From an uncultured Faecalibacterium sp. (GTDB taxonomy: Bacteria > Bacillota > Clostridia > Oscillospirales > Ruminococcaceae): 10,270 nt of DNA. Within the stretch, counting starts at the first letter, position 1. Each line of letters starts with the position of its first letter. The notes below the pieces were generated by a model. That model did not search any database. It was not told where the DNA came from and was given only the letters and a program-made list of their open reading frames with translations. The position numbers and the translations under genes are program-made. Positions 1-4,431 of the stretch are shown piece after piece. The stretch spans positions 1 to 10,270 of the forward strand of contig CAKSWU010000040.1 of NCBI GenBank assembly GCA_934513205.1, in the 5' to 3' direction.

Positions 1-62
1 TTTCGATATTGTTCAATTTTCAAGGTCCTGTGCGCCTCAGCCTTGCGGCTGACGACTTGATT

Positions 63-91
63 ATTTTACCACAGAAGTGGTTTATTGTCAA
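63..91 (-). promoter_or_regulatory. Downstream rRNA-type promoter P2
   Basis: On the minus strand, a perfect -35 TTGACA (86-91) is followed by a 17-bp spacer and -10 TAAAAT (63-68), again preceded by TGG. This is the best sigma-A promoter in the window. A small dyad (ACCAC, 4 nt, GTGGT at 68-81) spans the spacer and the first base of the -10. Confidence 0.85.
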
Positions 92-199
92 GCACTTTTT
101 TGAGAAGCTTTTGAACTTTTCTGAACTTAAATCGTTCAGCAGTTTCTCGGTGCTAACCGGAACATTTGAACGTTCATTGGTTCTTTTCAAAGGCTTCCT

Positions 200-233
200 G
201 CTGAGGCTTCGGAAGTCATTCTTTTGCCTCAGC
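200..233 (-). other. Inverted repeat in the leader between P1 and P2
   Basis: Perfect 8-bp arms GCTGAGGC (200-207) and GCCTCAGC (226-233) are separated by 18 nt. The element would fold as a hairpin at the 5' end of the P1 transcript only. It lacks a following T-tract, so it is not an obvious terminator. It could be a processing or antitermination structure, but nothing in the sequence decides this. Confidence 0.5.
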
Positions 234-248
234 GCTTGGCGCTCACAT

Positions 249-277
249 ATAGTACCACATTCAAGAGAGTTTGGCAA
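249..277 (-). promoter_or_regulatory. Upstream rRNA-type promoter P1
   Basis: On the minus strand, -35 TTGCCA (272-277) and -10 TACTAT (249-254) are separated by exactly 17 bp. TGG directly precedes the -10, forming an extended -10. Three A-tracts lie just upstream (281-306). Transcription would start near 242 and run left through P2 toward the presumed rRNA genes. Confidence 0.75.
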
Positions 278-280
278 GTC

Positions 281-306
281 TTTTTTCCATCTTTTTCGTC
301 TTTTTT
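281..306 (-). promoter_or_regulatory. Phased A-tracts upstream of P1 (UP-like element)
   Basis: On the minus strand there are A6, A5 and A6 runs (301-306, 292-296, 281-286). Their centres are about 10 bp apart, ending 4 bp before the P1 -35 box. This spacing is close to one helical turn, so the DNA should be intrinsically curved. The position fits an UP element contacted by the RNA polymerase alpha subunit, as known at strong rRNA promoters. Confidence 0.6.
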
Positions 307-385
307 CGTTCTTTGTGTACAACAACCAGTTTTCCGCTTCAAACAGGATGCTGTTTGTACCATTTTGCCGTTCCTTCCTATATAT

Positions 386-425
386 AATAGGATCTCCCGA
401 CAGCATGCTGTCGGGAGATCCTATT
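386..425 (-). terminator. Perfect 40-bp palindrome after the CPBP gene, probable terminator
   Basis: Two perfect 20-nt arms meet at 405/406 (central part CCCGACAGCA/TGCTGTCGGG). The element begins 1 nt after the CPBP stop codon in the direction of transcription. The RNA hairpin would be very stable, but the minus strand continues with ATATATAGG rather than a run of T. It is therefore an atypical intrinsic terminator. Its likely job is to stop transcription of the three-gene operon before the rRNA promoters. Confidence 0.6.
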
Positions 426-426
426 T

Positions 427-1332
427 TCAATTTTCTTCCCGCTTCATTTCCCGCAGGGTCAGCCAGACCGCTGCCGCCAGCATCGGCAGCGCGGCGATTA
501 GGCCAATGGGCATGGGCCCCAGCACATTATAATAGGCATCCGCCGGGGTGACCAGCACCTGCGGCAGCCCCGCAATGGCATTGAACGCACCGTGCGCAAT
601 GGCGGGCACCCAGATGCATTCCGTTTTCTCGTAGAGGATATCCAGCAGGGTGTTGAGCGCAAAGCAAACCACGCACCACACCACCAGACCCAGCAGCGGA
701 GCACCCAAGTAGTTGGTGCCATATTCATAGCCCACCAGCAGCATCAGCGGCCAATGCCAGATGCCCCACACAATGCCGCCAAGCAAACGGCCGTTCAGCA
801 GACCAAAGCGCTCCTTCAGGCGGGGCATCATGTAGCCGCGCCAGCCGACCTCCTCGCCCAGTGCGGGGAACATATTGATGATCGGAGCAAGGAACACCGC
901 AAACAGCCCATTTTGCAGCAGATAACTGAGGGTGGAGACCCCCAACTCACTGCGCAGGGTCTGGGCATCCATCTCGCCGCCGTAGGCGGCTACCAGCCAG
1001 CTGCAGGAAAAGTCCAGCCGGGAGGGGAACACCGCAAAATACAGCACCGCGCCCAGCAGGGTGAGTACCGCCGGGCCGAACCATGCCGCCAGCCAGAACC
1101 GCCGCTTGCCCTGCACCTTCCAGCCGATGCCGGTGGGCTGGCGCAGAAAGACTTTTTGCACCAGCAGCACCGCCAGCAGCGGGCAGAACATGGTGGCGAT
1201 GAGCGCCAGCTGATACAGCACGGCGTTATTCTGCTGCAAAAGTGCCATGCAGCCGCCCACCTGACACAGCCATGCCATGCCAAAGGCGAGCAGGAAGTAC
1301 AGGCCAAAGCTCTGCTTTTCTTTTGTGGTCAT
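427..1332 (-). CDS. CPBP family intramembrane metalloprotease
   Basis: Predicted 301-residue polytopic membrane protein of the CPBP/Abi family (CAAX-protease and bacteriocin-processing related, PF02517). The family's motifs are present in order: EEVGWR with the paired glutamates at 160-161 and Arg165; WGIWHWP with His193; and AHGAFN with His247 and Asn251. These are the expected catalytic or metal-ligand residues, so the enzyme looks intact. About eight hydrophobic segments are visible, starting near residues 10, 42, 80, 140, 182, 210 and 270. The start codon overlaps the stop of the upstream YbjQ gene by 4 nt (ATGA), with GAGG 5 nt before the ATG, so translation is probably coupled. The substrate is unknown. 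Family roles include processing of prenylated or peptide substrates and self-immunity to bacteriocins. Sharing an operon with a membrane-anchored regulator suggests a signalling or envelope-stress role, which is inference. Confidence 0.9.
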   Translation of the reverse strand: MTTKEKQSFGLYFLLAFGMAWLCQVGGCMALLQQNNAVLYQLALIATMFCPLLAVLLVQKVFLRQPTGIGWKVQGKRRFWLAAWFGPAVLTLLGAVLYFAVFPSRLDFSCSWLVAAYGGEMDAQTLRSELGVSTLSYLLQNGLFAVFLAPIINMFPALGEEVGWRGYMMPRLKERFGLLNGRLLGGIVWGIWHWPLMLLVGYEYGTNYLGAPLLGLVVWCVVCFALNTLLDILYEKTECIWVPAIAHGAFNAIAGLPQVLVTPADAYYNVLGPMPIGLIAALPMLAAAVWLTLREMKREEN

Positions 1333-1640
1333 ACAAACCTCACCGCCGTTCCGTAAGCAATGACCTCTGCCGCGCCCTGCATGACGCTGGCAGAGGCGTA
1401 CCGCATTCCCACAATAGCATCCGCGCCAAGGCTTTCCGCGTCCTTGACCATGCGTCCGGTGGCGATCTGCCGCGCCTCGGTGAGCATCTCCGCGTAGTCG
1501 GTCACCTCGCCGCCCACCAGTGTGCGGAAGCCGGCCATCATGTCATGGCCCAGATTGCGGCTCTGCACCGTGCTGCCCCGCACCACGCCCAGCGCTTCCA
1601 GCTTTTTGCCCGGGATCTCATTAATAGTTACGATAAGCAT
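1329..1640 (-). CDS. YbjQ/UPF0145 family protein
   Basis: A 103-residue soluble protein of the YbjQ family (PF01906). Recognisable parts are the N-terminal strand with MLIVTINEIPG, the central GGEVTDYAEMLTEAR segment (residues ~43-57) and the C-terminal GADAIVGMRYASASV (~73-87). The family forms ring-like oligomers. It is often labelled heavy-metal binding, but this protein has no cysteine, so metal binding should not be assumed. No firm biochemical role is known. The start lies inside the 3' end of the MerR gene (20-nt overlap) with AGGGAG placed upstream as ribosome binding site. The stop overlaps the CPBP start by 4 nt. The three genes are almost certainly one transcript. Confidence 0.88.
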   Translation of the reverse strand: MLIVTINEIPGKKLEALGVVRGSTVQSRNLGHDMMAGFRTLVGGEVTDYAEMLTEARQIATGRMVKDAESLGADAIVGMRYASASVMQGAAEVIAYGTAVRFV

Positions 1641-2274
1641 CTTCTTCTCCCTTTCCGATCTCTTCGATCCGATCCAACAGCACCTTCAGGGTGCCTACGA
1701 TACAGCCCGCCGGGATGCCGAACATCACCACCAGCAGCGGCAGCGGCGGGGCATCCTGCGGGTCGGTGTAAACTGCCCAGCCCATGGTAGCCATTACAAA
1801 GGCCATCATCGCCACAAAAAGGGCAGCACCGATGCAGGCGCCACGGATGCGGCGGGTCTTTTGGTCGGTACGTTCAATGTTCACAAAAGTCACCCCCTGT
1901 TCTTCCCGTGCGGCAAGGCGCGCAAGCGTCTGCCCCACATCCAGCTGTTCCAGACTGCCGGGAGCCTTTTGCAGCACTTCGCAGAAACCGATGGCTTCCT
2001 CCAGATCCTTGCGGCGGGCGGACAGACGCTGCAGCTGCTGGCTCATGCCCTCGGCCAGCGTGCGCTGTCCTTCCAGCATTTCCCGGATCTCTGCCAGCGG
2101 CACATCCAGCTTGCGCAGCAGCTTGATGCGGCGCAGGCGCTCCACATCCGCCTGCGAGTAGCTGCGGTAGCCGTTTCCCGGCTCCCGGCTGGGGTGGATA
2201 AGCCCCTCCTCCTCGTAAAAGCGGATGTTCTTTTTGGTCACGCCCACGGCGGCTTCCACTTCGTTGATCTTCAT
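1621..2274 (-). CDS. MerR family transcriptional regulator with two C-terminal membrane helices
   Basis: A 217-residue protein. Residues 1-70 form a typical MerR winged helix-turn-helix (KINEVEAAVGVTKKNIRFYEEEGLI, then NGYRSYSQADVERLRRIKLLRKL). A charged helix at about 75-100 is the usual dimerising coiled coil. The C-terminal part is not a metal- or drug-binding domain of the classical kind. Instead it has two hydrophobic stretches, about 145-167 and 178-199, joined by a short loop with TDPQDAPP, and a charged tail. The protein is thus predicted to be membrane-tethered with both ends in the cytoplasm. The AAGGAG ribosome binding site lies about 12 nt before the ATG. Its own promoter carries a dyad in a 19-bp spacer, fitting autoregulation by DNA distortion. 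The inducing signal is unknown. The co-transcribed CPBP protease could release or modulate it, but this is inference. Confidence 0.88.
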   Translation of the reverse strand: MKINEVEAAVGVTKKNIRFYEEEGLIHPSREPGNGYRSYSQADVERLRRIKLLRKLDVPLAEIREMLEGQRTLAEGMSQQLQRLSARRKDLEEAIGFCEVLQKAPGSLEQLDVGQTLARLAAREEQGVTFVNIERTDQKTRRIRGACIGAALFVAMMAFVMATMGWAVYTDPQDAPPLPLLVVMFGIPAGCIVGTLKVLLDRIEEIGKGEEDAYRNY

Positions 2275-2300
2275 GGTCCCGATCAGCTCCTTATGCGCTT

Positions 2301-2331
2301 ATTCTACACCTTCCACAAAGGGGAAGGTCAA
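2301..2331 (-). promoter_or_regulatory. MerR-type promoter and operator of the merR-ybjQ-CPBP operon
   Basis: On the minus strand, -35 TTGACC (2326-2331) and -10 TAGAAT (2301-2306) are separated by 19 bp instead of 17. The spacer holds a perfect inverted repeat ACCTTCC, 7 nt, GGAAGGT (2308-2328). An over-long spacer with a central dyad is the hallmark of promoters that MerR proteins activate by untwisting the DNA. The start would be near 2294, giving a leader of about 20 nt. The regulator gene is the first gene downstream, so autoregulation is very likely. Confidence 0.85.
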
Positions 2332-2341
2332 GCCCTTTTGC

Positions 2342-2456
2342 AAAAAGAACTCCCTTCGTCTCGCATTCGCTCGACACCTCCCTCAGAGAGGGAGGCTTAC
2401 CGTACGGGCAGGCTCCCTCCTTGAGGGGGCTGTCTGCGGAGCAGACTGGGGGAGTT
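2342..2456 (-). terminator. Probable helicase terminator formed by repeat copy A
   Basis: On the minus strand the closing arm GGGAGTT of repeat A is followed at once by CTTTTTG, so the outer stem plus the T-run could act as an intrinsic terminator for the helicase gene. The T-run ends about 10 bp before the -35 box of the MerR-type promoter. The element therefore separates two adjacent transcription units. Confidence 0.5.
2348..2456 (-). repeat. Branched palindromic repeat, copy A
   Basis: The outer stem pairs AACTCCC (2348-2354) with GGGAGTT (2450-2456). It encloses a weak stem near 2358-2374, a perfect 8-bp hairpin CCTCCCTC/GAGGGAGG (2377-2395), the small palindrome CCGTACGG (2400-2407), a hairpin GCTCCCTC/GAGGGGGC (2412-2430) and a perfect 6-bp hairpin GTCTGC/GCAGAC (2432-2446). 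It matches copies B and C in order and orientation. It starts 7 nt after the helicase stop codon. Confidence 0.85.
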
Positions 2457-2463
2457 TCTTCCT

Positions 2464-3651
2464 TTAAAAATAGCACTTGATCTGGAAACGGTCGGCGTTG
2501 TCCTGCTTTTTCTCCACCACGATATGCTCGTGGTTGAAGTCAAAATGCACCGGAGTGCACAGGTCGGTGTTGCGGGTCAGACGCAGCAGCTCCTGAACGC
2601 GCTTTTTCTCCTCCGGCACATAGAACAGGTAGCTCACGCCCTCCTTTTTGGCGCGTCCGGTGCGGCCGATGCGGTGGGTGTAATGTTCGTTCTCACTGGG
2701 CACATCGTAGTTGATGACGGCGTCCACGTCCGAGACGTCAATGCCGCGGGCAGCAACGTCCGTAGCCACCAGAATGGCCAACTTGCCGTCCCGGAAAGCC
2801 TGCATGATCTGGTTGCGCTCCTTCTGGGACAGGTCGCCGTGCAGGCAGTCCACCGAGAAACCCAGCCGCGCCAGCTGGTTTGCCAGCGTTGCGGTGTTGA
2901 ACTTGGTATCGCAGAACACCATCACCCGCTTGTAGCCCTCACCGATGATGATCTGTGCCAGGTCCGACAGCTTGTTGCGGCCGGAGGTCTCCAGCATATA
3001 CTGGGTGATCTTGGGCTGGCTCTCCTCCCGGGGCTGCACGGTGATCTCCTCGGCGTTGTGCTGGTACAGCCAGCCGATGTCCATCACCTCGCGGCTGATG
3101 GTGGCAGAGAACATGGACAGCGCCTTGCGTGCCTTCATCATCTCGATGATGTGGCGCACATCCTTGTAAAAGCCCATGTTCAGCATCTCGTCGGCCTCGT
3201 CCAGCACGATCTGGGTCACATGGGAGATGTCGATGGTGTGGTGTTTGTAGTGGTCCATCAGGCGGCCCGGGGTAGCTACCACGATCTGGCAGCCCTCCGC
3301 CAGACGCTTTGCCTGTTTTTCCATGTTGGCACCGCCGTACACACAGGCCACCTGCACCTCGGGCATAAAGTAGGTAAGGTTGGTCAGCTCCTCGGCGATC
3401 TGCTGGGCAAGCTCCCGGGTGGGGGCCATGATGACAGCCTGCGGGTATTTGTTTTCCGGCTGGATATGCTCCGCCACCGGGATGCCGAAGGCACAGGTCT
3501 TGCCGGTGCCGGTGGGGGCCTTGGCGATGACATCATGCCCGTCCAGCATGAGAGGAATGGTCTTTTCCTGGATCTCGGTCATCTCGGCAAAGCCCATGCG
3601 TTCCACGGCCTTGCGGATGGCTTCACTGCACTGCAGTTCACTGTAAAGCAT
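2464..3651 (-). CDS. DEAD-box ATP-dependent RNA helicase
   Basis: A 395-residue compact DEAD-box helicase that unwinds RNA duplexes or remodels RNA-protein complexes using ATP. All core motifs are present in order: the Q-motif region (Phe21, Gln28), Walker A APTGTGKT (45-52), PTRELAQ (77-83), TPGR (127-130), DEAD (151-154), SAT (182-184), ATDVAARGID (296-305) and HRIGRTGR (326-333). The two RecA-like domains fill nearly the whole protein. Only about 60 residues follow motif VI, so there is no DbpA-type RNA-binding domain or basic tail, and the exact RNA target cannot be named. CshA/CshB/RhlE-type roles in ribosome assembly or RNA decay are possible. The gene stands alone with its own promoter and a CGGAG ribosome binding site 8 nt before the ATG. 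Confidence 0.95.
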   Translation of the reverse strand: MLYSELQCSEAIRKAVERMGFAEMTEIQEKTIPLMLDGHDVIAKAPTGTGKTCAFGIPVAEHIQPENKYPQAVIMAPTRELAQQIAEELTNLTYFMPEVQVACVYGGANMEKQAKRLAEGCQIVVATPGRLMDHYKHHTIDISHVTQIVLDEADEMLNMGFYKDVRHIIEMMKARKALSMFSATISREVMDIGWLYQHNAEEITVQPREESQPKITQYMLETSGRNKLSDLAQIIIGEGYKRVMVFCDTKFNTATLANQLARLGFSVDCLHGDLSQKERNQIMQAFRDGKLAILVATDVAARGIDVSDVDAVINYDVPSENEHYTHRIGRTGRAKKEGVSYLFYVPEEKKRVQELLRLTRNTDLCTPVHFDFNHEHIVVEKKQDNADRFQIKCYF

Positions 3652-3693
3652 TTGGACAACTCCGTTCTTTGAGGCATTTTTATCGTTGCAACA

Positions 3694-3722
3694 AGTATAG
3701 CATGAAATGCCGCGCTTGTCAG
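3694..3722 (-). promoter_or_regulatory. Promoter of the DEAD-box helicase gene
   Basis: On the minus strand, -35 CTGACA (3717-3722), a 17-bp spacer and -10 TATACT (3694-3699) preceded by TGC form an extended -10 promoter. The start would be near 3687, giving a leader of about 36 nt before the ATG at 3651. Confidence 0.75.
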
Positions 3723-3735
3723 CAGGTTCTTAACG

Positions 3736-3854
3736 AACTCCTTCCGTCATCGCTAACGCGATGCCACCTCCCTCATGGAGGGAGGCGTTTCCGCACGGCG
3801 AGGCTCCCTCTCCGAGGGAGCTGGCAAAACCGTCAGGTTTTGACTGAGGGAGTT
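3736..3854 (-). repeat. Branched palindromic repeat, copy B
   Basis: The outer stem pairs AACTCCTTC (3736-3744) with GAGGGAGTT (3846-3854), with one non-Watson-Crick position. Inside are hairpins CATCGC/GCGATG (3748-3763), CCTCCCTC/GAGGGAGG (3767-3785), GCTCCCTC/GAGGGAGC (3803-3821) and CAAAACC/GGTTTTG (3825-3842). The linker CCGCACGG (3791-3798) corresponds to CCGTACGG in copy A. The copy lies between the HU terminator and the helicase promoter. On the minus strand it lacks a T-run after the closing arm, so it is unlikely to terminate in that direction. Confidence 0.88.
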
Positions 3855-3861
3855 TTTGCCA

Positions 3862-3897
3862 AACAAAAAGAACCGCACCCGGGGTCACGGGTACGGT
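3862..3897 (-). terminator. Rho-independent terminator of the HU gene
   Basis: On the minus strand ACCGTACCCG (3888-3897) pairs with CGGGTGCGGT (3872-3881) over 10 bp with one G-T pair, followed by TTCTTTTTG. It begins 16 nt after the HU stop codon. Stem, loop and T-run are all typical. Confidence 0.88.
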
Positions 3898-3913
3898 CCT
3901 CAATGCACAAAGA

Positions 3914-4216
3914 TCAGGCAGTCTCTTCCACGCTCTTCTTGCCTGCTTCCAGCTTCTGCTTGAAGCGGCCGCTGGCCTTGAAGCCGGGGATGGAGGTGGA
4001 CTCCAGACGGCTGGAGACCTTGGTCTTGGGGTTGGTATAAGCCTTGGGCTTGCGGGGACGCATCTCAAAGCGGCCAAAGCCGGCGATGGTCACCTTCTCG
4101 TCTGCGCGCAGGCAGTCGGCGATCTGATCAAACATTGCATCCATCGTGGTCTCGACCTGTGCTTCAGTGAAGCCGGTCTTGCGTGCCACAGTCTCGATCA
4201 TCTGGGAACGGGTCAT
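3914..4216 (-). CDS. HU-family DNA-binding protein
   Basis: A 100-residue histone-like protein of the HU/IHF family (PF00216) that bends and compacts DNA as a dimer. The N-terminal helices (MTRSQMIETVARKTG, residues 1-15, to about 38) are followed by the core AGFGRFEMRPRKPKAY (45-60). The DNA-embracing arm carries TNPKTK (61-66), whose Pro63 is in the place of the intercalating proline. The C-terminal helix (FKASGRFKQKLEAG) is followed by an acidic tail. Length is slightly above the usual 90 residues. I chose the ATG at 4216 because AGGAGG lies 10 nt upstream. The longer frame to 4318 would run through the leader hairpin and the promoter. The gene is monocistronic, with its own promoter and terminator. 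Confidence 0.95.
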   Translation of the reverse strand: MTRSQMIETVARKTGFTEAQVETTMDAMFDQIADCLRADEKVTIAGFGRFEMRPRKPKAYTNPKTKVSSRLESTSIPGFKASGRFKQKLEAGKKSVEETA

Positions 4217-4239
4217 GTATCTATATCCTCCTGGAATGT

Positions 4240-4259
4240 CCAAAAGTAACGTCTTTTGG
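4240..4259 (-). promoter_or_regulatory. Hairpin in the HU mRNA leader next to the ribosome binding site
   Basis: On the minus strand CCAAAAG, a 6-nt loop ACGTTA and CTTTTGG form a perfect 7-bp hairpin ending 7 nt before the AGGAGG ribosome binding site (4227-4232). It lies within the ~55-nt leader. It may stabilise the mRNA or modulate translation of this abundant protein. The effect is inferred. Confidence 0.5.
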
Positions 4260-4276
4260 CAAATTTTGCGTTGTTG

Positions 4277-4306
4277 AGTATAACATACTTCGTGTATGCT
4301 TTTCGA
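4277..4306 (-). promoter_or_regulatory. Promoter of the HU gene
   Basis: On the minus strand TGTTATACT (4277-4285) is an extended -10. The -35 region (TCGAAA, 4301-4306, 18-bp spacer) is poor. A dyad CATAC, 5 nt, GTATG (4284-4298) lies in the spacer and could bind a regulator. Transcription would start near 4270. Confidence 0.65.
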
Positions 4307-4309
4307 TGG

Positions 4310-4341
4310 ATTGCGCACGAAACATCATTTATTGCGCACGA
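4310..4341. repeat. 11-bp direct repeat upstream of the HU promoter
   Basis: ATTGCGCACGA occurs at 4310-4320 and 4331-4341, a period of exactly 21 bp or two helical turns. The pair lies directly upstream of the HU -35 region. Each copy contains the self-complementary core TGCGCA. The arrangement fits two sites bound on the same DNA face, but no binding protein is identified. Confidence 0.6.
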
Positions 4342-4373
4342 GCTTTCCATTGCCGGAAGCGTGCCGCACAAAC

Positions 4374-4402
4374 ACAGCGCCCGCCGTTTGGGCGGGCGCT
4401 GT
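4374..4402 (-). terminator. Terminator hairpin after carB
   Basis: Perfect 12-bp GC-rich arms ACAGCGCCCGCC and GGCGGGCGCTGT flank a 5-nt loop. The hairpin starts 29 nt after the carB stop codon. On the minus strand it is followed by GTTTGTG, a weak T-run, so termination may rest mainly on stem strength. Confidence 0.75.
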
Positions 4403-4431
4403 ACAATGCGGTCTTTGATGCAGCTCTGCGC

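Larger units (their letters stand above)
1..285 (-). promoter_or_regulatory. rRNA operon promoter and leader region (16S gene expected beyond the left edge)
   Basis: This AT-rich stretch carries two consensus-like minus-strand promoters, a boxA-like motif and hairpins, and no credible gene. The boxA-like sequence at 11-28 reads GGACCTTGAAAATTGAAC on the minus strand. It resembles the TTTGAAAACT-type motif found in Firmicute rRNA leaders and 16S-23S spacers, where it serves antitermination. A hairpin at 37-52 (TCAGCC, loop GCAA, GGCTGA on the minus strand) lies just after the P2 start. Tandem promoters plus the boxA-like motif at the edge suggest that a 16S gene starts just outside the window. 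That gene is not visible, so this is inference. Confidence 0.75.

Noticed and set aside
320..350. A third upstream rRNA promoter (TTGAAG-N17-TACACA on the minus strand)
   Set aside because: The -10 is poor and it lacks the TGG extension seen at P1 and P2. The evidence is too weak to list.
20..430. Possible 136-residue basic protein on the minus strand in the left region
   Set aside because: It begins inside the 40-bp palindrome, spans both rRNA-type promoters and the boxA-like motif, and has no ribosome binding site. It is an accident of an untranslated leader.
9..551. Possible 180-residue protein on the plus strand at the left end
   Set aside because: Phe/Ser-rich translation of the rRNA leader complement, crossing the palindrome into the 3' end of the CPBP gene. 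No family signature.
3736..3854. Repeat copy B as a plus-strand terminator (closing arm followed by TTTTTG)
   Set aside because: No plus-strand gene lies upstream that would need it.
4217..4318. N-terminal extension of HU by 34 residues
   Set aside because: It would place the leader hairpin, the ribosome binding site and the -10 box inside the coding region. The extension has no HU similarity.
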